Assembly: GCA_050701115.1 (NCBI GenBank)
Contig: JBOHER010000443.1
Coordinates: 1 to 36,894, forward strand
Length of the DNA: 36,894 nt
From: JBOHER01 sp050701115
Lineage (GTDB): Bacteria; Actinomycetota; Actinomycetes; Mycobacteriales; Pseudonocardiaceae
Direction of reading: 5' to 3'
Positions 25,093 to 33,661 of the stretch are shown here, piece after piece (positions within the stretch are counted from its first letter, which is position 1; every line of letters starts with the position of its first letter). The translations under genes and the position numbers were made by a program. Under the pieces are notes generated by a model that was not told the origin of the DNA, searched no databases, and was given only the letters and a program-made list of their open reading frames with translations.

Positions 25093-25155
25093 TCGCCGAG
25101 AACCATACTCACGTAGGTAGACAGATACGTGTAACTGCGGCTTCGCTTCCGCCCA

Positions 25156-25173
25156 GGTCGGTCAAGACTGACC
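25156..25173. terminator. Small hairpin after the acetyltransferase gene
   Basis: GGTCGGTC-AA-GACTGACC forms an 8-bp stem with one wobble or mismatch, 64 bp after the stop, in a 126-bp gap with no other feature. It may be a weak terminator. Confidence 0.35.
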
Positions 25174-25218
25174 AGGTTAGGTGAGTTCCTCCCGCATGGG
25201 CGGTGAGAGGAGTGCGTC

Positions 25219-25617
25219 GTGAGCGAGTTGGCCGCGAGCTATCGGGAGTTGTTCGGCGGCGGGGTCGAGGAGCATCGCGGCAGGGTGTTCCTGTCCATGG
25301 GGCAGGGACTCGTCGGTGTCGCGCTGTTTCCGTTCCTGGCCCGGGTGGTGGTGCAGCGGCTGGCGGGGATCGACGCGAGCGGCCCGGTCATCGAGGTGCG
25401 CAACGGGTGGCATCGCTGGGTAGTGTTGGCTGACCCGAATGGTCTGGTGCTCTCGCCCGCGGACTGGCCGGCCGGTGTGGAGGTGCTGGAATGCCCCCGG
25501 CGAGTGCTTCTGCCATCGGGTTCGGCTTCGGCCCGCTGGGTGATCCGGCCGGACGCGCGCCATCGGTGGCTGCCAACGTTGGGGGCTGTGCTGGCCGCGG
25601 TGCGGGCGGTGACCTGA
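25219..25617 (+). CDS. Hypothetical protein
   Basis: A 132-residue protein I do not recognise. It begins MSELAASYRELFGGGVEEH, has a hydrophobic central segment (about 29-50, GLVGVALFPFLARVVVQRL) that is more likely amphipathic or buried than membrane-spanning, then a beta-rich part with several Trp residues (WHRWVVLADPNG, SADWPAGVEV, RWVIRPDARHRWLP) and a short Ala-rich tail. GTG 25219 is supported by GAGAGGAG at 25205-25212. Codon usage is like the neighbours. It stands alone between the acetyltransferase and a lipoprotein gene. Confidence 0.75.
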   Translation: MSELAASYRELFGGGVEEHRGRVFLSMGQGLVGVALFPFLARVVVQRLAGIDASGPVIEVRNGWHRWVVLADPNGLVLSPADWPAGVEVLECPRRVLLPSGSASARWVIRPDARHRWLPTLGAVLAAVRAVT

Positions 25618-25660
25618 CGTCCATGCAACCCCGTGCGGGGTTGGCTCCGTCTGTACAGCC

Positions 25661-26104
25661 ATGAGGTGGATACAGCGGATCGCAGGCACGACCGTGCTTC
25701 TCATGGCGGTTGCCGGCTGCGCGGGCAACGCATCCGAGGAGCCGTCAAGCCCGGGGGGCGCAGGCAAGCCCATCAGCGCTCCGGCCGATCCGGTGCCCGA
25801 CGGACCAGTCCCTCAGGAGCAGATCGACGGTTCCGCGCTGCCACAGGGCTACCCCCGCGAGGCAGCGACACGCGGGAACGGCCGCACGGTGGTGATCACG
25901 GCTCAGGAGGCCGGCTGTGGAAAGGCCTCGGCGAAGCTGGTCGAGCAAACCAGGACCGGGGTTGTAGTGCTGTTGGTGCATACCGTGCCGTCCGGTGATG
26001 TCATGTGCACGATGGATATTCGGTATCCGCAGGTGACCATCGACCTGGACGAACCGCTGGCCGACCGGAGGTTGGTGCTCGAGCCGGAGGAGCGGACGAA
26101 GTAG
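25661..26104 (+). CDS. Putative secreted lipoprotein
   Basis: A 147-residue protein with a lipoprotein signal: basic MRWIQR, hydrophobic stretch, and lipobox VAGC with Cys20 as the lipidation site. A Pro/Gly/Ser linker (about 22-55) precedes a small domain containing Cys residues in AGCGKAS and MCTMDIRYPQVTIDLDEPL that could pair as a disulfide. No family recognised. It lies 43 bp after the preceding hypothetical gene and 19 bp before the SRPBCC gene. Function unknown; cell-surface location is well supported. Confidence 0.8.
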   Translation: MRWIQRIAGTTVLLMAVAGCAGNASEEPSSPGGAGKPISAPADPVPDGPVPQEQIDGSALPQGYPREAATRGNGRTVVITAQEAGCGKASAKLVEQTRTGVVVLLVHTVPSGDVMCTMDIRYPQVTIDLDEPLADRRLVLEPEERTK

Positions 26105-26111
26105 ACAGCCG

Positions 26112-26117
26112 TATAGT
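26112..26117 (+). promoter_or_regulatory. -10 element of a putative leaderless SRPBCC mRNA
   Basis: TATAGT, a close match to TATAAT, is followed by exactly 6 bases and ATG 26124. No ribosome site lies between. Confidence 0.6.
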
Positions 26118-26123
26118 TGGCCA

Positions 26124-26558
26124 ATGGCACAGAAGGTTTCCGTCACTAGAACAATCGCGACCACTCCGGAGCAGATCTTCGAACTTCTCGTCGATCCCGC
26201 GAAGCACGCGGTCATCGACGGTTCCGGAACCGTCGAGGAGGCCCAGGAAGGCGGCCCGCAGCGCCTGCACCTCGGGTCGAAGTTCGGCATGAACATGAAG
26301 ATGGGCGCGCCGTACAAGATCCTCAACACGGTTGTGGAGTACCGAGAGAACCAGCTCATCGCTTGGCGCCACTTCAACGGGCACCGCTGGCGCTGGGAGC
26401 TGAAGCCGGTGGGCGAGGGAAAGACGGAGGTCACCGAGACCTTCGACTGGTCGACAGCCAAGTTCCCGCTGGCCATCACGCTGAGCCCGTTCCCGAGAAA
26501 GAACAAGCACGGCATCGAGCGGACCCTGGAGCGGCTGGCCGAGATTTTCCCCGGCTGA
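26124..26558 (+). CDS. SRPBCC (polyketide cyclase/START-like) family protein
   Basis: A 144-residue cytoplasmic protein with the SRPBCC pattern: VSVTRTIATTPEQIFELLVDP at the N-terminus, a beta-sheet core (YKILNTVVEYRENQLIAWRH, WRWELKPVGEGKTEVTETF), and a long C-terminal helix (GIERTLERLAEIF). Such proteins bind hydrophobic ligands; the ligand is unknown. The actinobacterial dimerisation/transport-type members have this length. It is probably monocistronic: a leaderless promoter precedes it and a strong terminator follows. Confidence 0.88.
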   Translation: MAQKVSVTRTIATTPEQIFELLVDPAKHAVIDGSGTVEEAQEGGPQRLHLGSKFGMNMKMGAPYKILNTVVEYRENQLIAWRHFNGHRWRWELKPVGEGKTEVTETFDWSTAKFPLAITLSPFPRKNKHGIERTLERLAEIFPG

Positions 26559-26572
26559 TCCGCGTTTGCCGC

Positions 26573-26602
26573 ACGGGCCCCGGGCACCCGCCCGGGGCCC
26601 GT
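26573..26602 (+). terminator. Rho-independent terminator after the SRPBCC gene
   Basis: ACGGGCCCCGGGC pairs perfectly over 13 bp with GCCCGGGGCCCGT around an ACCC loop, and is followed by TCTTT. It starts 14 bp after the stop codon. Confidence 0.9.
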
Positions 26603-27070
26603 TCTTTGCCTGCTCGCCGCCATGACCTTCGTCACTGAGCGCAACCCGAGCGCGGCTGCGTGCGAGCCTTGATCACGCGCGCACCAAGGGTGATCATCGG
26701 AGATCTTCTGCTTGCAGTTGCAAGCGTCCTAATCGGACGATAGTAGTCACTGATTGGCTAAAGCCGTTGAGTATCAAGAGTTTCCGCCCAGGACGTACAA
26801 GCTGAAACGCGCCAGTGCTTGCTGCAGGCCCCGGCTCGCACGATTGCTGATGATCTCGATAGTAACGCTGTGTGACCGACCCGAGGACGGGCCCACTCAT
26901 CCGAATGGCTGTGAGCGCGGTCATGCCGCATGTTTGCGTTCGGATGTCGCGCACAGTTAGCTTTCGTCGGTACGTCACGGTTCGGTCACGACAAGGTTGA
27001 GAAATGACTGAGTCCGCCGGGATCCCCCGCCCGGTGCCGACCGAGCCTCCCCGAGACGGAAGGCTTGACC
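26603..27070. other. 468-bp gap before the M23 peptidase gene
   Basis: No convincing gene is visible; short open frames here lack ribosome sites and recognisable content. It holds a small palindrome (CTTGCA-GT-TGCAAG near 26711-26724), a possible promoter (TTGCGT 26934-26939, 18 bp, TAGCTT 26958-26963), and direct repeats at 26974-26990. A long structured leader is possible: the predicted transcript would carry about 100 nt before ATG 27071. It does not match the c-di-AMP (ydaO) riboswitch pattern I know from actinobacterial wall-hydrolase genes. Confidence 0.4.
26974..26990. promoter_or_regulatory. Direct repeat GTCACG-N5-GTCACG (response-regulator-like site)
   Basis: Two identical hexamers with an 11-bp period sit 80-97 bp before the M23 gene. 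OmpR-family regulators, including MtrA which controls wall hydrolases, bind such direct repeats. The assignment to MtrA is inference. Confidence 0.35.
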
Positions 27071-27904
27071 ATGACCGGGAAGAGTTCCGGCCGCCATAGA
27101 CGCCCCCCGGCGCTCGAGAGCACGAAACGTAGCCTCTCAGGTGTCGGGGGAAGAGTTCGACGGGCGGCCACGTCCCACCGCCACCTGCTGGCTGCCGCCT
27201 TCGCCACGGGCGTGCTGGTGCCCGCGCTGTTGCCGCTGAGCGGGCCTGCAGCTGGCAGCACCCCAACCGGGCACGGCGAGGTCGAGCGGGTGGCATTCAC
27301 CCGCGACACCCTCGCGGCTCCCGTGGTGGTGCCACCCGCAGGCGGAGGCCTCAACCCTGCCGCGGAGGTGCGCAAGCTCAACCTCGCGGAGGCGGCGCGC
27401 GCGGAGCGTCTCCGCGAGGAGGCGGAAGCGGCCAAGAAGGCGGCCGAGGAGCGCGCGGCCGCCAAGAAGGCGGCGGCCAAGAAGGCTGCGGCGGAAAAGG
27501 CGGCCAAGGCGGCCGCCAAGAAGTTCGTCAAGCCGGCCGAGGGCCGATTCACCTCGGGCTTCGGCGCCCGTTGGGGCACCTCGCACAACGGCATCGACAT
27601 CGCCAACAGCATCGGCACCCCGATCGTGTCGGTCGCCAAGGGCAAGGTAATCGAGGCGGGCCCGGCGAGCGGCTTCGGGTTGTGGGTGCGGGTGGAGCAT
27701 GAGGACGGCACGGTGACCGTATACGGCCACATGAACGAGATCCTGGTTTCCCCTGGTCAGCAGGTGAAGGCGGGCGAGAAAATCGCGACGATCGGCAACC
27801 GCGGTCAGTCCACGGGTCCGCACCTGCACTTCGAGGTGTGGCAGGGCGGCAGCAACAAGGTCGACCCGCTGTCCTGGCTGAGGTCGCGCGGCGTCTCCCT
27901 CTAG
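27071..27904 (+). CDS. M23-family peptidoglycan endopeptidase
   Basis: A 277-residue exported protein. A basic N-terminus and hydrophobic segment (about 36-62) act as signal or anchor. A low-complexity Ala/Lys/Glu coiled coil (about 110-155, repeats of KKAAAKKAA type) follows. The C-terminal M23 (LytM-like) domain (about 160-275) has the zinc motifs: His and Asp in HNGIDIA, His in YGHMNEI, and HLHFEVW. All zinc ligands are present, so it should be an active endopeptidase cutting peptide cross-links. GGAAGG (27058-27063) supports ATG 27071. A bidirectional terminator separates it from fumarase. Confidence 0.93.
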   Translation: MTGKSSGRHRRPPALESTKRSLSGVGGRVRRAATSHRHLLAAAFATGVLVPALLPLSGPAAGSTPTGHGEVERVAFTRDTLAAPVVVPPAGGGLNPAAEVRKLNLAEAARAERLREEAEAAKKAAEERAAAKKAAAKKAAAEKAAKAAAKKFVKPAEGRFTSGFGARWGTSHNGIDIANSIGTPIVSVAKGKVIEAGPASGFGLWVRVEHEDGTVTVYGHMNEILVSPGQQVKAGEKIATIGNRGQSTGPHLHFEVWQGGSNKVDPLSWLRSRGVSL

Positions 27905-27923
27905 CCCGCGCGAATGCCCTGAG

Positions 27924-27960
27924 GGCCTCCTTGCTTGCGGCCTACGCAGGCAAGGAGGCC
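27924..27960. terminator. Bidirectional terminator between the M23 gene and fumarase
   Basis: GGCCTCCTTGC (27924-27934) pairs with GCAAGGAGGCC (27950-27960); the stem continues inward to about 16 bp with one wobble around a GCCTA loop. It lies 19 bp after the M23 stop and 12 bp after the convergent fumarase stop. Confidence 0.9.
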
Positions 27961-27972
27961 GTCAGCGTGACT

Positions 27973-29667
<1,695 letters not shown>

Positions 29668-29801
29668 GGCTCGCGGGCTCCCTTGAGCGCTCGTTCGGGG
29701 GTACGACCAGGGGATGTGACCGTACCTTGAGTGAGAAAGAGTGCCGCGGAACCACCCTGGTGGAGTGTGAGCCAGCAGTCTGAGATTGCCTCATGCATAG
29801 T

Positions 29802-29839
29802 CGGAAGGCCGGGCCCACCCCGACGGACCCGACCTTCCG
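29802..29839 (-). terminator. Hairpin downstream of sigB, in the sigB-fumarase gap
   Basis: On the minus strand CGGAAGGTCGGG pairs with CCCGGCCTTCCG (one T-G wobble) around a 14-nt loop, about 160 bp after the sigB stop. It fits a sigB terminator. The rest of the 330-bp gap (29668-29997) should contain the fumarase promoter; I saw no gene in it. Confidence 0.55.
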
Positions 29840-29997
29840 GGGTGCGCGGACGGGCCGTTGCCCACCGCGAAGTCTCCCTACCCAGGCAGACGTTGTGCGC
29901 GACTCACCGGTTGCTTCGTCGCGCACTTCTTCGACGTTGCCGTTGTCCGGCCCACAAGTCAACGGGGCCGTGCGGGTGGAGGACTGGGCCGAATGGC

Positions 29998-31014
29998 TCA
30001 GCTGGCGTAGGCGCGCAACCGCTCCGCGCGATCACCCTGCCGCAGCTTGGACATGACCTCGCGCTCGATCTGCCGGACGCGCTCACGGGACAGCCCGAAG
30101 TGCTTGCCGATCTGATCCAGGGTGCGCGGCTGTCCGTCGTCGATGCCGTAGCGCAGACGTATGACATGCTGCTCGCGATCGTCCAGGGTGCCAAGCACCC
30201 GCCGCAGGTCGTCCTGGAGCAGGCCGGAGATCACCGCGTTCTCGGCGTCGGTGGCTTCGGCGTCCTCGATGAAGTCGCCGAGCGGCGCATCCTCCTCGGA
30301 GCCCACCGGCATGTCGAGGCTGACCGGGTCACGTGCGTGATCCAGCAGCTTGCCGATCTTCGCCTCAGGGATACCCGACTCTGCGGCCATTTCTTCGTGA
30401 GTGGCCTCACGGCCCAGCTGTTGGTGCAGATCACGCTTGATCCTGCTGAGCTTGTTGACCTGTTCCACCAGGTGCACGGGAAGCCGGATGGTGCGGCCCT
30501 GATCGGCCATCCCGCGAGTGATGGCCTGGCGAATCCACCAGGTGGCGTAGGTGGAGAACTTGAAACCCTTGGCGTAGTCGAACTTCTCCACCGCACGGAT
30601 CAGGCCGAGGTTGCCCTCCTGGATCAGGTCGAGCAGCGGCATGCCGCGGCCGGTGTAACGCTTGGCGAGCGAAACGACCAGTCGCAGGTTGGCTTCCAGC
30701 AGATGGTTCTTGGCCCGGTTGCCGTCGCGGACGAGCGCGGACAATTCGGAGCGGCGCTTGGGTGAAAGCCTGTCGTCGGTGTCGAGCATGTGCTGCGCGA
30801 AGACACCCGCCTCGATGCGCTTGGCGAGATCGACCTCTTGCGCCGCGCTGAGCAGGGCGGTCTTGCCGATGCCGTTGAGATAGACCCGAACCAGGTCGGC
30901 TGAGGGACCCTGCGCGTCGAGGTCGGGCTCCATGTTCGGCGCAGCCTGCATCGGCACCGCCGCGTCGATGACCGACTCGGCGCGGGTCTCGCGATCGAGT
31001 GTCTGTACGGACAT
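29998..31014 (-). CDS. sigB: RNA polymerase sigma factor SigB (principal-like group 2)
   Basis: A 338-residue sigma-70 family member close to mycobacterial SigB and streptomycete HrdB-like group 2 factors. Regions: 1.2 (PSADLVRVYLNGIGKTALLS), 2.1-2.4 (NLRLVVSLAKRYTGRGMPLL through FKFSTYATWWIRQAITRGMA), 3 (LPVHLVEQVNKLSRIKRDL) and 4 with its helix-turn-helix (LDQIGKHFGLSRERVRQIE). It lacks the long N-terminal region of the primary sigma factor. ATG 31014 has GGGGAGG at correct spacing. Two ECF-type promoters upstream indicate stress control. Confidence 0.93.
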   Translation of the reverse strand: MSVQTLDRETRAESVIDAAVPMQAAPNMEPDLDAQGPSADLVRVYLNGIGKTALLSAAQEVDLAKRIEAGVFAQHMLDTDDRLSPKRRSELSALVRDGNRAKNHLLEANLRLVVSLAKRYTGRGMPLLDLIQEGNLGLIRAVEKFDYAKGFKFSTYATWWIRQAITRGMADQGRTIRLPVHLVEQVNKLSRIKRDLHQQLGREATHEEMAAESGIPEAKIGKLLDHARDPVSLDMPVGSEEDAPLGDFIEDAEATDAENAVISGLLQDDLRRVLGTLDDREQHVIRLRYGIDDGQPRTLDQIGKHFGLSRERVRQIEREVMSKLRQGDRAERLRAYAS

Positions 31015-31128
31015 GCTCAGCCTCCCCTGGCACTCCCGGCATCTGGTCTTGCTGCCGGCGCAACGTCTCGTGCGGCGGAGGACCGCCGCACGTGTCCGGA
31101 CCGCTTCCTTATGCCGGACACTCTGCAC

Positions 31129-31155
31129 AACGCCGATGCGACGAGAATCGTTCCC
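31129..31155 (-). promoter_or_regulatory. ECF-sigma promoter upstream of sigB
   Basis: On the minus strand GGGAAC (31155-31150), a 17-bp spacer and CGTT (31132-31129) match the ECF consensus GGAAC-N16/17-CGTT. In mycobacteria the sigB promoter is used by SigE, SigH and SigL. The predicted leader is about 110 nt. Confidence 0.6.
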
Positions 31156-31161
31156 GAAGCG

Positions 31162-31186
31162 AACAAGTTTTCCGAGCTGAATTCCC
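31162..31186 (-). promoter_or_regulatory. Second, SigH/SigR-like candidate promoter for sigB
   Basis: On the minus strand GGGAAT (31186-31181) is followed after 16 bases by GTT (31164-31162). It is weaker than the neighbouring site because the spacer is short for GGAAT-N18-GTT. Confidence 0.3.
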
Positions 31187-31265
31187 ACGTCGACTCTCAA
31201 CTAAACCTGAGGTTTCCCTGAGAGATCCGGGGATGCTTGACGACGCCTTGACACGGTCGCGCGGC

Positions 31266-31285
31266 TAGCGGGAGTTTACCCGCTA
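31266..31285. promoter_or_regulatory. Inverted repeat upstream of sigB
   Basis: TAGCGGG-AGTTTA-CCCGCTA is a perfect 7-bp inverted repeat with a 6-nt centre, between the sigB promoters and a small gene remnant. It could be an operator or a short terminator. Confidence 0.4.
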
Positions 31286-31351
31286 AGTGGCCACCGACCA
31301 CTCGGCTAGGGATTCAACTCGAACCCGACACCGGCGGCTGAGTCGGTGCCC

Positions 31352-31478
31352 TCACGGCTCGCCGCCGCGGTCGCGCAGCGCGATGGTCAGCAGCGCGATC
31401 TCCTGCTGCTGTTCCGCGACGATGGAGGTGGCGAGCGCGCGGACCGCGGGGCTGCTCGCCTGCAAATACGCACCACGA
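31352..31478 (-). pseudogene. Possible DUF305-like fragment
   Basis: On the minus strand a short frame reads AYLQASSPAVRALATSIVAE then QQQEIALLTIALRDRGGEP and stops at 31352. The pattern (P-x-V-R-x-L-A-x-x-I-x-x-x-Q-x-x-E-I) resembles the end of DUF305 domains. An in-frame stop lies just upstream (near 31480), no start codon with a ribosome site is visible, and the His-rich core of DUF305 is absent. It is either a decayed 3' end or chance. The rest of the 489-bp gap holds the sigB control region. Confidence 0.3.
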
Positions 31479-31503
31479 GATCAACTTGTCCAGGAAAGTC
31501 CCG

Positions 31504-31929
31504 CTAGGCCTCGATCAGCACCGTGAAGGGTCCGTCGTTGACGCTGTGTACCTGCATCATCGCGCCGAACCGTCCGGTTTCGACCCTGGCGCCACGCGCG
31601 CGTAGCTCGGCGACCACCTTGTCGACCAGCGACCCAGCCAACTCCGGCCGGGCGGCTGCGGTCCAGGATGGACGCCGTCCTTTGCGGGTATCTCCATAGA
31701 GGGTGAACTGGCTGACCACCAGCAGCGGAGCGCCGGTGGTGGCGCAGGACTCTTCGCCGCGCAGCAGCCGCATCTCGTGCAGCTTGCGCGCCATCCTGGT
31801 CCCCGAGACTTCGGTGTCGTCGGCGTGGACGCCCAGCAGGACGAGCAACCCCGGCTCGTCGATGGCTCCGACCACCTCGCCGTCCACGGTGACGCTGGCC
31901 TCGGTGACCCGGGCGGCGACGGCCCTCAT
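31504..31929 (-). CDS. dtd: D-aminoacyl-tRNA deacylase
   Basis: Hydrolyses D-amino acids (and glycine from tRNA-Ala) mis-attached to tRNA. The 141-residue protein has the two signature motifs: SQFTLYGD (residues 73-80) and NDGPFT (131-136), which holds the cis Gly-Pro that excludes L-amino acids; the usual Val is Phe here. Length is normal. ATG 31929 reproduces the family start MRAV-ARVTEASVTVDGE. The ATG overlaps the stop of a short upstream frame (ATGA), so translational coupling is possible. Its control region is shared with the divergent DUF3099 gene. Confidence 0.95.
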   Translation of the reverse strand: MRAVAARVTEASVTVDGEVVGAIDEPGLLVLLGVHADDTEVSGTRMARKLHEMRLLRGEESCATTGAPLLVVSQFTLYGDTRKGRRPSWTAAARPELAGSLVDKVVAELRARGARVETGRFGAMMQVHSVNDGPFTVLIEA

Positions 31930-32006
31930 CCTCGGCACCCGGCGAGCAGGGCCGCGGCGAGTTCGTCCAGCTCGTGCTGCCAGCACGCGGGTAGCTCAGT
32001 GCTCAC
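31926..32006 (-). CDS. Possible 26-residue upstream ORF coupled to dtd
   Basis: GTG 32006 to TGA 31926 encodes a 26-residue peptide beginning VSTELPACWQHELDELAAAL. Its stop overlaps the dtd start as ATGA. Third codon positions are about 80 percent G/C, like real genes here. A -10-like GATACT (32017-32012 on the minus strand) lies just upstream. It may be a short coupled leader or the end of a longer small gene; there is no homology support, and chance is possible. Confidence 0.3.
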   Translation of the reverse strand: MSTELPACWQHELDELAAALLAGCRG

Positions 32007-32097
32007 GGTGAGTATCGTTCCACGTTGCCGACGAATCACCCGGCCCGGTGTCGCCCGCGCATCTGTGGTGAGACCATGGAAGTGGAGGTGGTCAGCC

Positions 32098-32424
32098 GTG
32101 AGCAGAAGTGACAACGGCCGCCAGCCGACTGATGCCCCGGTGCTGATCACCGAGGCGGCGTTGTCCTACGAGGAGCAGCACGCGGCGCGCAAGCGCAAGT
32201 ACATGATCATGATGGGCGCGCGCTTCCCGTGCCTGGTCCTGGCTGGGATCTTCCACCAGACCTGGTGGCTTGCCCTCGGCTTCATCCTGCTGTCCATCCC
32301 GTTGCCTTGGATGGCTGTGCTCATCGCCAACGACCGCCCACCGCGCAAGTCGGAGAAGGTCAGCAGGTTCCAGCGCGAGGCACGCGCGATCGAGGGCGGC
32401 AATCACCGGGTGATCGACGGCTGA
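32098..32424 (+). CDS. DUF3099 family membrane protein
   Basis: A 108-residue protein: a short cytoplasmic N-terminus with the family motif VLITEAALSYEEQHAARKRKY, two closely spaced transmembrane helices (about 40-58 and 60-79, MGARFPCLVLAGIF and WWLALGFILLSIPLPWMAVL), and a basic tail (PPRKSEKVSRFQREARAIE). Function unknown. GTG 32098 has GGAGG about 10 bases upstream. It is divergent from dtd and convergent with psuG (16 bp between stops). Confidence 0.88.
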   Translation: MSRSDNGRQPTDAPVLITEAALSYEEQHAARKRKYMIMMGARFPCLVLAGIFHQTWWLALGFILLSIPLPWMAVLIANDRPPRKSEKVSRFQREARAIEGGNHRVIDG

Positions 32425-32440
32425 GCGCCGAACTGGACGT

Positions 32441-33400
32441 TCATCGGGTCAACTCCACGGCTGCTCCCGCGGCGAGGGCGGCGTTGGCCAGCACCAGAGC
32501 GGTGTTCGCGGCCACGCTGGCGCCGTCACTCCCGGTGTGGAAACGCTCGAGCAGAACGGGCGTCACCTGTTTGCCCCGGACACCGTGCTCGCGTACGTAG
32601 TCGAGTCCGCCCGCGAGCAACCGTGCGTGCAAGGCTTGGTCCATTTCGGACTTGACCGGGATGGGATTCGCCAGGACGATCGCGGAACTGGCGAACCTGC
32701 GGTGCGCGCGCACGACGGCAGCAACGGCCGCGACATCGTCGATCCGCCAGTCCACCGGATGTCCGGAGTCACGCAGGTAGAAGGCCGGAAAGTTATCGCA
32801 TCGGTAGCCAAGTACCGGCACCGAGTTGGTCTCGAGCACCTCCAACGTGGCCGCGATGTCCAGGATGGACTTCACTCCCGAGCACACTACGAGGACCGGG
32901 GCGGCGGCCAGGGTCGCCAGGTCTGCCGACACGTCCCAGCTCGAGCTCGCCCCTGGTTCGGGCAGGTGCGCGCCGCCCAGCCCGCCGGTGGCGAACACCG
33001 AAATCCCCGCCATGTGCGCCAGCACCGATGTGCCTGCGACAGTGGTCGCACCCGAACCGCCGCGAGCCACCGCCGGACCGAGGTCACGCACCGACAGCTT
33101 CCGCCACGAGTTGCCCTCGACGCACAGCCGTTCCAGCTGGCTCGGAGACATCCCCACCACCGGATCGCCGTCGACTACCGCGATGGTGGCCGGGACCGCG
33201 CCCTTGGCCCGGACCACGTGCTCCAGTTCGCGCGCCACCTCCAGGTTGCGTCCCGGAGGCAGGCCGTGGGCCAGCAAGGTGGATTCCAGCGCGACGACGC
33301 CGCGCCCGGAACGGAGTGCGTCGCTGACTTCGGCGGAGATCGTGACCGTCACCTGCGCATCATCCACCGAATTCCGTCCGGACGGAGCATCGGGCATCAT
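32441..33400 (-). CDS. psuG: Pseudouridine-5'-phosphate glycosidase PsuG
   Basis: Cleaves pseudouridine 5'-phosphate to uracil and ribose 5-phosphate during nucleoside catabolism. Family motifs are in order: GRGVVALESTLLAHGLP, VPATIAVVDGDPVVG, KLSVRDLGPAVARGGSGATT, VFATGGLGGAH, VVCSGVKSILDIAATLEVLET and PVLGYRCDNFPAFYLRDSG. ATG 33400 gives 319 residues; the alternative GTG 33352 gives 303, nearer the usual length, and has a leaderless-type GATGAT exactly 6 bases upstream, so it may be the true start. A psuK kinase is not adjacent. It is divergent from DUF3039. Confidence 0.93.
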   Translation of the reverse strand: MMPDAPSGRNSVDDAQVTVTISAEVSDALRSGRGVVALESTLLAHGLPPGRNLEVARELEHVVRAKGAVPATIAVVDGDPVVGMSPSQLERLCVEGNSWRKLSVRDLGPAVARGGSGATTVAGTSVLAHMAGISVFATGGLGGAHLPEPGASSSWDVSADLATLAAAPVLVVCSGVKSILDIAATLEVLETNSVPVLGYRCDNFPAFYLRDSGHPVDWRIDDVAAVAAVVRAHRRFASSAIVLANPIPVKSEMDQALHARLLAGGLDYVREHGVRGKQVTPVLLERFHTGSDGASVAANTALVLANAALAAGAAVELTR

Positions 33401-33406
33401 GGATGC

Positions 33407-33661
33407 GTGAGTACTCAGGTTCTGCCCGATGTCGATACCCGCCCCGAGGGCACCGACACCACGAGCGACGACGCGCCGAAGATGTTCCACTACGTGCGGA
33501 AGAACAAGATCGCCGAGAGCGCGGTCATGGGCACGCATGTAGTGGCGTTGTGCGGTGAGGTCTTCCCGGTCACCAAGTCGGCGAAGCCCGGCTCCCCGGT
33601 GTGTCCTGACTGCAAGCGGATCTACGAGGGCTTGCCACGCGGCGGGGATGACAAGGACTGA
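33407..33661 (+). CDS. DUF3039 domain-containing protein
   Basis: An 84-residue actinobacterial protein of unknown function. After a short acidic N-terminus it has the family core MFHYVRKNKIAESAVMGTHV-VALCGEVFPV, then PGSPVCPDCKRIYEGL. The CxxC (CPDC) plus the earlier Cys in ALCGE suggest a small zinc ribbon. GTG 33407 has no ribosome site; CATCAT lies exactly 6 bases upstream as a possible leaderless -10. Its last 40 bases overlap the end of the convergent YihY gene. Confidence 0.9.
   Translation: MSTQVLPDVDTRPEGTDTTSDDAPKMFHYVRKNKIAESAVMGTHVVALCGEVFPVTKSAKPGSPVCPDCKRIYEGLPRGGDDKD

Noticed and set aside
25170..25190. Possible IdeR iron box (AGGTTAGGTGAG)
   Set aside because: Only one half of the TTAGGTTAGGCTAACCTAA palindrome is present and the second half does not match.
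26754..26960. A 68-codon frame in the long gap before the M23 gene
   Set aside because: No ribosome site, no domain and atypical composition; non-coding leader or promoter DNA explains it better.
26940..27070. c-di-AMP (ydaO) riboswitch before the wall hydrolase
   Set aside because: The conserved ydaO core and pseudoknot sequences I know from actinobacterial rpf and M23 leaders are not recognisable.
27400..27535. Short tandem repeats of AAGAAGGCGGCG type, considered as a CRISPR-like or satellite array
   Set aside because: They lie in frame inside the M23 gene and encode its Ala/Lys coiled coil; there are no spacers.
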